Assembly (NCBI RefSeq): GCF_905475345.1
Contig: NC_066587.1
Coordinates: 19,049,558-19,113,557, forward strand
DNA: 64,000 nucleotides
Reading direction: 5' to 3'
From: Vespula vulgaris
Taxonomy: Eukaryota; Arthropoda; Insecta; Hymenoptera; Vespidae
Shown: positions 29,526-39,011 of the stretch, piece after piece
How positions within the stretch are numbered: the first letter of the stretch is position 1
How the letters are laid out: the number at the start of each line of letters is the position of its first letter
Notes under the pieces: generated by a model
Told to the model about the DNA's origin: nothing
Seen by the model: only the letters and a program-made list of their open reading frames with translations
The model's database searches: none
Made by a program: the position numbers and the translations under genes

Positions 29526-30002
29526 CTCTCTCTCCTTCTCTCTCAATTCCATTAAAAAATAAAGCATCGCCTTACATCCTTACGTACGTATCTACGTATC
29601 CAACCGTTAAGTTTATTTTCGCGTGATCACGACGTCGAAAGCGTTGAAGTAACGAGGTACCGCGCTTAAAGAAATACTTTCGATGATGTAAAAACAAAAA
29701 AATCTTTCCTGTATAGAGAAAAGCAGACTCACCGAGAGAAGTCATAATCAGATCTTGATTTCGTATTCCAAGGTGACGTTAACACCAATAAATACCTTTG
29801 CATACGCTTATACTTCCGTATTCTTTCTCCCTATCGGCATCGATATAAAAAGCTTCCAAAAAGGATATGGATTGGTGATGAGCGCGAGACACCAGTTGCG
29901 CGGTCGTGTAGTCTGCTCGAGATAACGAAGAGCAACGGGCACAAAACCTGGATAGGGTAGCTCGTCGCCGTCTTCTTCTTCGTCGTCTTCGTCATCGTCA
30001 TC

Positions 30003-30047
<45 letters not shown>

Positions 30048-30358
30048 CTCGTCGTCGTCGTCGTCCTCGTCGTCGTCGTCGTCCTCCTCATCTTCATCCT
30101 CGTCCTCTTCATCGTCCATGTTACGTATTCGACGATTTTCGTTGAACCTACGTTGTCGCTCGTCGATCTCGAAATCCTCGAGCTCGTTCGTTTCCCGGCC
30201 GACGACCGGTCGACGATCGGTCGTAGTATGAGCTCCGTCTTCGTCCTCGTCGTCCTCCAGATCGCTCAACTCCGCCACGTCGCTGTCCGATCCTTGCTCG
30301 CCACTCGTAGCCTTCGTCGGCGAACGATACCGATATCCTTGTGGATAATGCGTGGACA

Positions 30359-30359
<1 letters not shown>
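509..30359 (-). CDS. Ca-alpha1T: T-type (Cav3) voltage-gated calcium channel alpha1 subunit, 5' 15 coding exons (partial)
   Basis: Pore-forming plasma-membrane subunit of a low-voltage-activated calcium channel. Coding exons from start to left edge: 30359-29869, 18338-18227, 17698-17565, 16588-16491, 15681-15510, 6246-6143, 5653-5478, 5204-5112, 4930-4752, 4282-4110, 3456-3101, 2573-2352, 2085-1956, 1792-1488, 660-509; phase agrees at every junction (965 codons plus 2 nt). Visible parts: acidic N-terminus; repeat I S1 after NPWFERVSM; S2-S3 with FDDIIFAFFSLEM; S4 with TIRVLRPLRAINRIPS; S5; pore segment ISLEGWTDIMYY with the filter Glu of T-type channels; S6 ending GSFFMINLCLVVIATQFSE; a gating-brake-like helix pair (about 485-560); a long I-II linker with polyQ; repeat II S1 (LLAILINTLSMGIEYHNQ) and S2-S3. 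The rest of repeat II and repeats III-IV lie outside the window. The family call is firm. The acceptors of exons 11 and 12, in the unconserved linker, are the least certain. Confidence 0.95.
716..762. repeat. (GA)n microsatellite
   Basis: Nearly perfect GA dinucleotide run in the intron between calcium channel exons 14 and 15. Confidence 0.95.
3344..3397 (-). repeat. CAG/CAA tract coding for 18 glutamines in the calcium channel I-II linker
   Basis: Fourteen uninterrupted CAG codons lie between CAA-containing ends (CAA, 14 CAG, CAA, CAG, CAA) in exon 11, giving about residues 598-615. The flanking residues are Ala/Leu/Glu-rich before and Ser/Gly/Asn-rich after, typical of a disordered linker. 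Confidence 0.95.
5654..6142 (-). other. Probable GC-AG intron (calcium channel intron 6)
   Basis: Exon 6 (extracellular S5-pore loop of repeat I) can be joined in frame to exon 7 only at TTTG|GCAAGT, which gives Gly from G + GA and continues into NLVCNSTALP. The nearby GT at GGCAA|GTATTT leaves the wrong phase. GCAAGT is the usual form of a GC donor, and the acceptor is TTTTCAG. Confidence 0.7.
8818..8893. repeat. (GA)n microsatellite
   Basis: GAGC-interrupted and then pure GA run inside calcium channel intron 5. It produces spurious Arg-Glu and Ser-Leu open frames on both strands. Confidence 0.95.
10895..10924. repeat. (TG)n microsatellite
   Basis: TG run with one TTT interruption, followed by gtgtcacacaaa, which can fold back on it. 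Confidence 0.9.
11086..11240. repeat. (ATAGAT)n hexanucleotide array
   Basis: About 25 copies of ATAGAT. The first half is almost perfect; later copies carry variants such as GTAGAT and GAGATA. It reads as GATA repeats on the plus strand and as a Tyr/Leu/Ile/Ser frame on the minus strand, which is not a gene. Confidence 0.95.
12186..12440. repeat. TA/TG-rich compound microsatellites
   Basis: Two compound tracts (about 12186-12262 and 12366-12440) of alternating TA, TG and CG steps, including gcgcgcgcgcgtg near 12399. The purine-pyrimidine alternation could adopt Z-DNA; this is inference only. Confidence 0.8.
15333..15386. repeat. (GAA)n trinucleotide repeat
   Basis: GAA run, AAAAG-interrupted at the end, about 120 bp beyond the donor of calcium channel exon 5, in the intron. 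On the minus strand it reads TTC. Confidence 0.9.
16883..16925. repeat. 25-bp tandem duplication
   Basis: The 18-base string ctcgctattctaattaag occurs at 16883-16900 and again at 16908-16925 (period 25), in the intron between calcium channel exons 3 and 4. Confidence 0.85.
25630..25677. repeat. Poly-C run followed by (CT)n
   Basis: Fourteen consecutive C at 25630-25643, then a CT tract to 25677, inside the AT-AC intron. Such a G-run on the minus transcript may be a sequencing or assembly weak point. Confidence 0.85.
29473..29534. repeat. (CT)n/(ATCT)n microsatellite
   Basis: CT run grading into ATCT units, about 330 bp into the AT-AC intron from its 5' splice site. Confidence 0.9.
29869..30359 (-). 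other. Ca-alpha1T: Calcium channel first coding exon with a 49-residue Asp/Glu tract
   Basis: ATG at 30359-30357 follows a GA-repeat leader. The frame is open upstream to about 30440 but holds no ATG, so this Met is the natural start. Residues 82-130 are only Asp and Glu, encoded mainly by GAC repeats (plus-strand gtc repeats about 29970-30116). The conserved LPYPGF motif that opens the T-type N-terminus follows at once. Shorter acidic clusters sit near residues 35-41 and 59-67. The exon ends in the second base of the Pro codon of NPWF, at a splice site that begins ATATCC. Confidence 0.9.

Positions 30360-30361
<2 letters not shown>

Positions 30362-30403
<42 letters not shown>
30362..30403. 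repeat. (GA)n in the calcium channel 5' leader, immediately before the start codon
   Basis: On the minus strand a run of about 20 GA units ends 2 bases before the ATG at 30359. If transcription starts upstream, the leader carries this purine tract directly at the initiation site. In frame it would read Arg-Glu, but there is no ATG upstream in that frame. Confidence 0.85.
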
Positions 30404-30406
<3 letters not shown>

Positions 30407-31550
30407 CCCTTTCTTCCTCAGCTGCTTCGTGTCCTCTCAAAAGGACACTCCGACGAGCGTCGAGGCGACCTCGATCAGCTCCTCTTCGTCCACGTCGTCG
30501 TAGCTCGATCTCTTATCTACGACTCGCTCACGCTTTCCTCATCGGCAGACGCGAGACGACGCGGTTAGCAGCCCTCTTCGATGGTAATAACACGGCCTCC
30601 CTCGAGAGCGACAAGAATGGTCGCCAGGGTGACATCGAGGACGGACCGTTCCTCTTCTTCTTCTGCTTCTTCTTCTTCTTCTTCCTCTTTCTCTTCTCTC
30701 GCGTCGGTCCTTCGTCCCCTCGAAAAAGAGAGGAAGAGAAAAAAGGAGAACGGAGGGGAGAGAGAGAGAAAGATAAATAGAATATACGGAGGAAGAGAGA
30801 GAGAGAGAGAGGGAGAGAGAGAGGGAGGGAGGAAGAAAGGAGTCTTGTTTCACCCTCCGTTCGTTGGTACGTCGCACCGTAGGCGAAATTTACGTCAACT
30901 GTGCTCGCACCCGGAGCGTTCGAGCAACGTCGTCATCGAGGATGTTCCAGCTCGAGCAGAGCTCGGTTTATTTTCACGCCGTTGTGAGAGACTCGGCAAC
31001 GGCAGCGGCACCAACACCAGCAGCAAAAGCAACAACCACGACGATTCTCTTCTTATTTCTCTGATCTCTGTCTTCCTCACTCTGTAATTCTACCGGCAGA
31101 AGTCACGTCGAGTCGACGTCGAGGCCACGTCGTTCCGGATTTTCGAGATCGAAGAAGCGGCCGAATATCGGCCTGCCGCATCTTGCGCCGTAGAGAGTAG
31201 AAGTCGGGAAGAGTCAGAGCAGGATCCAAATGCGTGACCGTCCAGCACGAGACGCGCCTGCCCGGTTCCCTTCTTGCTCCACCTGCGCTACCACTTTCCT
31301 CTCTTTCGCTGCTACCCTCTTTCACTGGATTATTCCTTCTTTCACCTCTTCTTTTTCAGATATATCGCTGAAAACTTATTTTTTCTATCTACGTATATAC
31401 GCGTTCGTATCTACCTGCGCTATATATCTATGTACACGAGTTTTCGAAAGGAAGGACAAATTCGGACGTTCTTCGCGCGACCAACCGCGTGCCGTTTCGC
31501 GCGTGGATCGCGCAGAGCTACTCCTTCGTCTTTTCGCAAAATTACCGCTG

Positions 31551-31644
31551 CATCTATCTATCTATCTATCTGTCCGTCTGTCCGTCCGTCCGTTCGTCCG
31601 TCTCTCTATCCATCCATCCATCCATCCATCTATTCATCTATCTG

Positions 31645-31725
<81 letters not shown>

Positions 31726-31790
31726 TTATCTATCCATCAGTCCATCCATCTATCCATCCATCCATCCAATCCATCCATCCATCTACCCTT
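31551..31790. repeat. (ATCT)n/(ATCC)n tetranucleotide array
   Basis: About 240 bp of CTAT/CCAT/CTGT/CCGT units, with the purest ATCT block about 31651-31735. Open frames across it encode only Ile-Tyr-Leu-Ser repeats. Confidence 0.95.
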
Positions 31791-31869
31791 CCTCTTCTCC
31801 ACCGCGCACGATCGACTTTGACGTTGGAAGGGAATTGATACCAACTGGTGGTGCCGTTCTTGTTCACGA

Positions 31870-32010
31870 CGACACGACGGTGGTAGCGGTGGTAGTAGTT
31901 GCGGTAGTAGTGGTGGTAGTGATGGTTGGTGATTGGTAGTAGTAGCAGTGGTGGTAACGGCGGCACTGGTGGTGGTAGTGCTGGTGTTTTTGGTGGTGGT
32001 GCCCCGTGTA
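31870..32010. repeat. GGT/GTA-rich low-complexity tract
   Basis: Strongly G/T-rich plus strand made of ggtggtagt-like units. Many GG doublets mean two-tier G-quadruplexes are conceivable but not shown. The minus-strand open frames (Pro, His, Tyr and Thr runs) look spurious. Confidence 0.8.
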
Positions 32011-33232
32011 GGTACGTCGGGAACGTACGTGTCGACAGTGCTCGGCGCAGCGTCGACCGGTGACTGAAAAAAACGTCGAACATCCTCGTCGTCGAGGCGT
32101 AAACGCATGCGCGAGCACGCCACCTCGTGACCTCCAACCTCCTCTTTCTCCTCCCTCGAGAAGATCCAAAGATCCTCCTCCTGCCTCTGCCTCTGCTTTT
32201 CCTTTCGCCCCTCTCTGTATCTCTGTCTCTTTCTATACTTCATCACCTCCACTGCTTCATCCTCTTTTCTTCTCTTAAAACACCTCCTTCTCTCTGGACA
32301 GTGCTCGAGAGAGGGAGAGAGAGAGGAGAGCACTATCTCCCCGAGTCCTTGAGATCTTTCTCTTCTTCTTTTTCTTTTTCTACTTCTTCCAATCCTCGCT
32401 TTCGCTTTCTTCGAGAACTAAGCGTCGCGTGTAACCTTCCGCCTTTACCTGAAATCACCTGTTCGCTACGCTTATCGTACATTGAGATTCCGTGCGACAC
32501 AACCTCGACATAAATCTTCCAAATATCGGAGCGTCGAACGAATTAGATTTAACGGACGTCAGAAGATACGTATGAGATATCTCTTATATATACGTGTCTT
32601 ATTATTTATTCGAAATAAGGGGAAATCGTTGAAATCGTGATCTCGATACTTTTCTTACGCGGATCAAACGCAGACCCTCCTTCATGACGTTAAAACGTAA
32701 CAATGTTGAAATCCTTTTCGAAATCATTTGTGTATTCATCGGGGAGGAAATGTTAAAACTTATCTATCCATATCTCGTAATATCGAAAGATGAAGCGGAA
32801 GCGAGGAATGGTCCGCGTCTAGCAAGAGTGCATCGCATTAAAACTGGAGCCTCTGGTATCCTCGAGCAACGAGCGAGAGCGAGAGATTCTCCTCCGATCA
32901 CCGCGTCAGAGTATGCGTGTTCGTCTATTTTCGGCTGGAATCCGTAACGTGGCTTTTCGAGCCGCGAATCGTTGTACCGTGATTCTCGACGATGCCAGAG
33001 GTCCCTCGATAATCAACGCCTAACAAATCTCGATTCGCGCGACAAAGAGCGGGGAAGTACTTCGATTACACGGTAGATGAATCTCAATCGAATGTCGATC
33101 GATCTCGGAAAGAAAAAAATGCGATTGAAAGGAAGTAGCGGAAACGTTAGGATCTTCGTTTGGGAATTTCATTAGTGTTAGGGTTTCAGTGAGAAATGCG
33201 ACAGATACTCGATTGTCTTTCTATATCGTAAC

Positions 33233-33238
33233 TTTATT
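33233..33238 (-). promoter_or_regulatory. Possible poly(A) signal of SPATA20
   Basis: AATAAA on the minus strand (tttatt on plus), about 400 nt past the stop codon. No nearer hexamer was noticed. Confidence 0.35.
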
Positions 33239-33639
33239 CGAACGCGAAAAGTGCTTGGACGTTCGAGAATATATCGTCCTCTCGTAGCAGCACTAAAGAA
33301 CTACATAAATATTCTTAGATTCAAAAATAATATTCTCCGATCTACAGGAAAATTACGGCAACGTCCAACGGCCGTAGCAAGATCTAGACGTATTTGTTAA
33401 TCTCTGCGTTCGAACGAGCTTCGCCAACGCGCAACAACAACCTGGATCGCATCGAGGAAGACGCGAAAACTACTAGGTAGCCGTTATACGGCTTTATCTT
33501 TATAACATACGTACACGTATTACTTTTTCGAAAGATCTTTTTGACCGTTCTAGAAAATTTGTACAACAGCACTTTACAACTATATGCGTTTCTCTTCCCT
33601 TCGCAATAGGAGGCAGAGACGAAACGAACGAGGATCCCT

Positions 33640-36600
33640 TCATCGTTCCGTGCTCAATAGATCCGCGAGTTCGGCCGGAGTCGTCACGGCTAAGGAACAC
33701 GTTCGATACCGACAGACGTAGGCTCTCGGTACGTTTTTGTCCTGCTTCATCTTGGCAAAGATCTTGTTCTTGCGAAGCAATATATTATCGGATTGATCCT
33801 GATCCGCGAACATTAGAACCTGTCCCGGTATCAGACGTTCGCGTACCACGCGCAGCAGCTCGTTCGTATTTTCCGCCCCCGAATCTCCTATTACGTAGAT
33901 CTGAAAGAAGACGAACTTTCCTCGTTATCGTTCGATCCTGCTATCTCCGTCGTTCTCTCCACGTCGTAGAAGAGAGAAACATACGTACCTCCGTGGAGCT
34001 GTCGTGATATTGCAACAACGCCCTCACCATCTCCGCTACGGAACTCGGTACCTTCGACAAAGGTTCCTTGAACGAGGAAAGAAGACGTTCCGCTTTGTCC
34101 TTGAATTCGACGCGTTCCAAGTAAGCCGTTAATCTCAATAGATTTCCGCAGGCAATCGAGTTGCTGCACGGTTCCGCTCCATCGTGATCTGCAAGCCCGA
34201 GATCATAAAAGTCACGATAACAAGCACAAGGATATTTTATATCTCGGCTTTTTGACGATGCCTCCTCCTCATACAAGACGACTCGAACACCCCGGCGAAA
34301 CACTGAGCAGACGCGCCGCTATAAATATTTTGACGTGATGGTCTTTGCTAGCGCGTAGCACGGCTTCTTCTCTTTGGAGAAACGAGAGGTTTCTCGAATC
34401 AAAACCGCTGAGCGTTTCGCGTGACCACGAGGCTTTAATCTCGACGAGCTAAAATTACATAGAAAAATACATTTGACCGTACCGTCCCTGAGTCGAAGAA
34501 TTATCGTAGGATCGTCCTTGGTCGTTGAGTAGTACCCGCCGTTCGTGGCGTCCCAAAAGAGCTCGTCCTGGATATCCTGAAGTATCTCGGCGAACTCCAA
34601 CCAATGAGGGTCTAGATTAGCCTCGTACAGATCTAACAATCCCTTCACCACAAAGGCATAGTCCGCGTGGTAGCCCCTTATAGGCACGCTCCTACGATTT
34701 TTCGCTCGCTTCATCGATATTCCCGTCTATTCTTAAACGTGATGCTTAACCCTTTAAGGACCGCGACCCGACAACGCTTAAGAAAAAACGGTACAGGGTG
34801 CGGAACGATAAAGGGTCAATGACGCCGTTCGAGGCCAGTCGCGAATATACTTACGTTAATACGATGGCGTCGTTGTCGCTACGGTAACAACTACGAAGTA
34901 ACGAACGTTCGGATTTATCGTAAAGATAACGCTCGATGAACTTGGCAGCGTCCGTTGCCAAGTCGACGTATCGCTTGTTGCCGGTAGCAGACCCGGCTCG
35001 TGCTAAACCGCTTATCATCAGGCCTGCGTTAGGAATCAAAAATGGGAACGAATTACAGGAATCGTAGGAGATCGATTGTTGTCGCGATCGCTCGAAACAT
35101 AAAATATCCGAAATATCCTCTCATTTCTCACCGTTCCACGCCGTTAAAATCTTATCGTCTAAATGAGGCCGCGGTCTCTTCTCTCTAGCTTGGAAAAGTG
35201 TTCGCGATGCTTCTTTCAAAAGAATCTGCGTTTTCTCGACCGTTATGCCAAAGTGCCTGGCCGTATCTTCGACGCTACCATAAACGATCAGTACGTTCTG
35301 CTTGCTCAATTCTCCATGGGGATCCTAAAAGAGGGAATTTTCGAGTTCGAGAACTTTCGTACGTACTCGGGACCGTTGACCTATCTAGGACTTCGAGGCG
35401 TCTCGCGCGTCTACCTACTCGACGCGGAGGTACGTTTCCCTTCGGCTTGACCGTGAAGTGAAAGCAGAAGACGTCGCTCAGTTTCAAGCCCTTCTTATCG
35501 GCCACTTCTTTAGCCAAAAGCGCATTGATCTCGTCGAACGTCCAAACGTAAAAGGCACCTTCCTTCTTTTCCCCTGACGTTTTCGTAGGATACGAATCCG
35601 CGTCCTCGGCGCTGTAAAAGCCGCCCTCCTGCGACAACGATCCCAGTTTAGGCTTTAGATTTATACTTTAAATGTATATGCTTCAGAGAGGAGAGCGATA
35701 ACTCTAGTGACTAACGCCAGCGATACCTTGTGTCTCAAATCTCGAGAAACGTAAGTAGCTATGTCGTCGATTATTTCAGCGAATAACGGATCCTTCGTGG
35801 TCAAAAACGCATCGGTATACGATTGCAACAGCTGGCCCTGATCGTAGAGCATCTTTTCAAAATGTGGTACGTGCCATTCCTCGTCGACGGAGTATCTTGA
35901 GAAACCCTTAGACACGGTTCAAGATAATGGTGAGAAAACGGAGAGGGCCGACACCCGTAAGAGTAAGCGCGAACGCAATAAACTCACTTGACCGATGTGA
36001 TCGTGTATTCCCCCGAGTGCCATTTTTTTCAGCGTATGCACGCACATCTCCAAGCATTCCCGAGCGAGGTCGGTGGATGGATCGCGTGCGTACATATAAA
36101 AGAGAAGATTGAAATTGACCGGCTGCGGGAACTTCGGCGCGTCCGAAAATCCGCCGAAGTTAGGCTCGTAGGAGTTCTTCAATTGGTGAAAGCATATCAT
36201 GGCGCACTCCTCCGAAGGCACGTATCGGTCCTGCTTGAAAAAGACGAATGAGTCGATGCCAAGGCCGATCCTACCCGACTACACTCTATACCCATTGTCT
36301 TTCTTTCGCTTACGATCAGCCCGCCTTTGTTCTCGCTTGCGTTCTTCAATCTCTGGATAATGCTCCCGCCGAGTAGCATTAGTTCGCTCTTATTCTCTCG
36401 CCACTGTAAAGAATAATCCGAAGGATAGAGCTGTACCGTGCGATGCGGTGCGATACGATACGCGGCTATCGAAAATTATTCGAAACTTTTCGAAGCTACC
36501 TCTTTAGAGATACCAAGCAGAACGGTCTTAAATCCGGGATATCCGTGTCTGTCCTCCGGCGGAAAATACGTTCCGCCTATGATCGGTGACAAATTCGGTG

Positions 36601-37377
36601 CGAGGAAAACGCTCATCGGCCAACCACCGTGTCCGGAAATAGCCTACAAGACCGATCGATCGATTACTTTTATCGGGGAACACGCATTAACGGCTCGTCT
36701 CGTTTCGAGCGATACCTGCACGAATGCCATGTATATCCTATCGATATCCGGCCGCTCTTCTCTGTCCACCTTTACGTTAACGAAATTCTTATTCATGATC
36801 TCGGCGATTTGTGGATTCTCGAAGGACTCCTTCTCCATAACGTGACACCAGTGACACGTCGAGTATCCGACCGACAAGAAAATCACCTTGTCCTCCGCTT
36901 TCGCTTTCTCGAGAGCTTCGTCTCCCCAAGGATACCACTGTACGGGATTCCTGGCGTGTTGCAACAAATAAGGTGACTTCTCCAGAGCCAGTCGATTTTC
37001 TCCCTTGTTGACGAACGTTTCGTCCGTACTTTTCGCGTCGTCTTTCGTCGAGGATGCCATTCTCGTGGATAACGACAAGGGTATTCGTAAATTAGAAGTC
37101 GATCTAAAAATAAATGCTTCCAAATTGTCATACGACCAACGCGCGATACGTACGTCGATATGATAATTTGAAGAATCGTTATTAATTTACGTCTACGTAT
37201 CTTAACGTCGCACGTATGCGTCCGTAAAGTTTACCTGCACAACTGCGATCCAGCAATTACCGAAGGATAAACTTTTATCGAACGGCTACTTCTCCAACGA
37301 CTGCGACCGTACTGCTTCTTGGATAATTCGAGCGAATATCGTACGGCTGATAACAGGCTGCTTCTTCCCAAAAGCAT
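33640..37377 (-). CDS. SPATA20: Spermatogenesis-associated protein 20-like (thioredoxin-fold DUF255/YyaL family)
   Basis: Twelve exons: 37377-37235, 37103-36716, 36643-36500, 36403-36314, 36230-35988, 35906-35727, 35628-35434, 35324-35132, 35023-34855, 34691-34483, 34188-33989, 33900-33640; all phases agree, giving 804 aa, close to animal SPATA20. An N-terminal thioredoxin-like domain begins near KSPYLLQHARNPVQWYPWG and carries CHWC (Cys131, Cys134) and VDREERPDIDRIYM. The larger C-terminal part is the (alpha/alpha)-barrel-like region with GGTYFPPEDRHGYPGF, HVPHFEKMLYDQ, FYSAEDADS and RPHLDDKILTAWNG. Exon 1 encodes a basic, Ser-rich leader without acidic residues in its first 16 positions, suggesting mitochondrial import. 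A second Met at residue 63, just before conserved sequence, could start a cytosolic form. The biochemical role of the family is poorly known; a redox or sugar-epimerase-like function has been suggested from structure. Confidence 0.95.
34746..34819. mobile_element. Candidate short piggyBac-like MITE (non-autonomous)
   Basis: TTAA at 34746-34749 is followed by CCCTTTAAGGACC. The other side ends ATAAAGGG at 34815 and is followed by TCAA, one mismatch from a TTAA target duplication. The outer 8 bases are perfect inverted copies, and the next 13 are only partly complementary. The unit is 66 bp and lies inside SPATA20 intron 9. No transposase is present. It could be chance, since this intron is short. 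Confidence 0.35.
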
Positions 37378-38362
37378 AACAGGCGCAGCATAGAAAATTT
37401 ATCTACGACGATTGTTTATTTTCAATCTGCGTGTCAGCGTAAGATCAAATTTCATTATTTTCGCGGTATGCGGAGATTTAAGATGGCGCGTTCCCGAATT
37501 GCGCTGCATCGACGATGCATATACGCACGTACGATCTTACAAGTCACGAAGGACAGAAACGTTCGTGTCTTCTATTTTTAAATGCGAAATTAGTTTCGTT
37601 CGTACGCAAAACCGTACCAATAAATCGCGTCGTGCGAACGATAAAGTATAAAGAGCATACGTACGTACGTAACAGAATTTTCTAACCTGCAACGACATCG
37701 AGATATATCGACACGAATCTTGATATTTCTCTTCCTCAAAATTATACGGCACTATGGACGTCGCTTCTTGGTGATACGGATGCTACGAAAGATACGATGA
37801 TATTTGACATACGGATTAAAAAATCGGGTATAACGAAGAAAAAAAATCTAGGAGACTCGCTTCTACGCAGTCACCGATACTTGCCTCTGCTTCGCTACTC
37901 CGATGTGATCTGAAACAAGGCGTCTGAAGCCGGCGATGCTTCGAAGCAGCCTCTTGGGCCAAATTGCAACGTTTCGTTTCATGCTTTCTGAGCAAGCTAG
38001 TTAATTAAGAAAAGGAGAAAAAGAAAAAAAGGAAGAAACGTATTGAAATAACACCTGTCGACAAGCCGATCAGCTGAAACGACGATAACAAAGTATCGGC
38101 AATGAAATTTCCGCGGTTAAAGTAGTTGCCCAAGTATCCTTAGATGGCGCAGCGCGAGGTCTCCACATTTCGTTTACCTACATAGACTCGTATTTGTCAT
38201 TCTCACGCCGCGATGTAACGAGTCTTTCGTCGAATGAGAGAATAGTTATCTTTAAAAGAAATATCAAATATACGTTTATACTTTATACCTTTCGTAAAGA
38301 AAACTTCTCTAGTGTTTTTTCCAGTTGTAGACGAAGTTTCCGATAACCTAAAACATAACGCA
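37378..38362. promoter_or_regulatory. Divergent promoter interval SPATA20 / BRK1
   Basis: 985 bp between the start codons of two oppositely oriented genes. No TATA box or conserved exon is evident. A short open frame at 37537-37752 on the minus strand has no recognisable similarity. Sequence changes from CpG-rich to AT-rich beyond it. Confidence 0.5.
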
Positions 38363-38698
38363 ATGGCAGCGATACATCGGGAAGCGATCCAGAAACAAAT
38401 ACAACAGGATTGGGCAAATCGGGAATATATAGAGGTCATCACCGGCAATATTAAAAAAATTACAGATTTTCTTAATTCTTTCGGTAGGTTGAGAGAGGTT
38501 TGTTTAAAGAAGTTTTTAAATTTCATTGTCGTTTGTAGAAATGGACAAGAATTATTTGTGAGAATAGTTGTCGATTAAAAACACTGTCAATTTCATTTTC
38601 TTTCAGACATGTCCTGTAGATCGCGAATAGCTGTCCTAAATGAGAAACTTACGACGCTCGAGCGTAGGATCGAGTATCTCGAAGCTTGCGTGAGTTAA
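38363..38698 (+). CDS. BRK1: BRICK1 / HSPC300, subunit of the SCAR/WAVE complex
   Basis: Two exons, 38363-38483 and 38607-38698, joined at Asp (G + AC), give a 70-aa protein. It is nearly invariant with animal BRK1: QQDWANREYIEVITGNIKK, then ITDFLNSFDMSCRSR, then LNEKLTTLERRIEYLEA. It is one long alpha helix / coiled coil that packs with the WAVE and Abi helices in the regulatory complex that activates Arp2/3 actin nucleation in the cytoplasm. The short length is normal for the family. An AATAAA at 39006-39011 gives a 3' UTR of about 310 nt. Confidence 0.97.
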
Positions 38699-38849
38699 CG
38701 CTTATTTTCCACCCTTCCTCTATATACAAGTGTCCATACAAACGTTCGTACAAACGTCCATAGAATTTATCCAATCCGTTATGCCTTCGAACAGGTAACG
38801 AAAGGAGAAACGTTAACATAAACTGCAGTAACAAGCCATCGTCGACATC

Positions 38850-38855
38850 TTTATT
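38850..38855 (-). promoter_or_regulatory. Possible poly(A) signal of NDUFA11
   Basis: AATAAA on the minus strand, about 160 nt past the NDUFA11 stop. With the BRK1 signal at 39006 it would make the two convergent 3' UTRs overlap. Confidence 0.45.
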
Positions 38856-39005
38856 ATGGATCTCACGCGGTGTACATTTATGCGTGGAGGAATTACAGCA
38901 TTTTACTACTTCGAATGTATCCCATAAACGTTACTTCGAGCTGACCTTATAGACCAGTCAAACGATATTATTGTAATCCAATAATTTTTCATTGTACATA
39001 TAAGG

Positions 39006-39011
39006 AATAAA
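39006..39011 (+). promoter_or_regulatory. Poly(A) signal of BRK1
   Basis: AATAAA directly abutting the antisense stop codon of NDUFA11 (39014-39012). Confidence 0.5.

Larger units (their letters stand above)
18339..29868 (-). other. U12-type AT-AC intron (intron 1 of the calcium channel, about 11.5 kb)
   Basis: No GT or GC donor joins exons 1 and 2 in frame. Joining AATCC to GTGGTTCGAA restores the family motif NPWFERVSM exactly. The intron then starts ATATCCTTTTT (from 29868), matching the U12 5' consensus, and ends ATCCAC at 18339. A branch motif TTCCTTAAC lies at 18357-18349, with the branch A 11 nt before the 3' end, inside the spacing typical of minor-class introns. The interior has no recognisable gene. 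It holds CT/GA microsatellites (22754-22784, 23568-23615, 25645-25677, 29473-29534), a 14-base C run at 25630-25643 and CpG-rich unique sequence. Confidence 0.9.
30404..33639. other. Gene-free interval between the calcium channel start and SPATA20
   Basis: Holds the presumed promoter and 5' UTR of the calcium channel (its first non-coding exon cannot be placed) and the SPATA20 3' UTR at the far end. Much of 30650-32350 is low complexity: CTT/GAA and GA tracts, an ATCT/ATCC array (31551-31790), a GGT/GTA-rich stretch (31870-32010) and CCTCTT tracts (32130-32400). 32400-33230 is unique sequence without a recognisable exon. Confidence 0.7.

Noticed and set aside
29869..30440. Calcium channel start further upstream, giving an Arg-Glu-repeat N-terminus
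   Set aside because: The frame is open but contains no ATG before 30359; the extension would need a non-ATG start.
31230..31939. Long plus-strand open frames (200-220 codons) across the ATCT array
   Set aside because: They are the tetranucleotide repeat translated in three frames (Ile-Tyr-Leu-Ser runs), with no domain and no splice or family support.
36438..36976. Plus-strand open frames of 115-135 codons
   Set aside because: Antisense shadows of SPATA20 exons 2-3; the minus frame matches the family.
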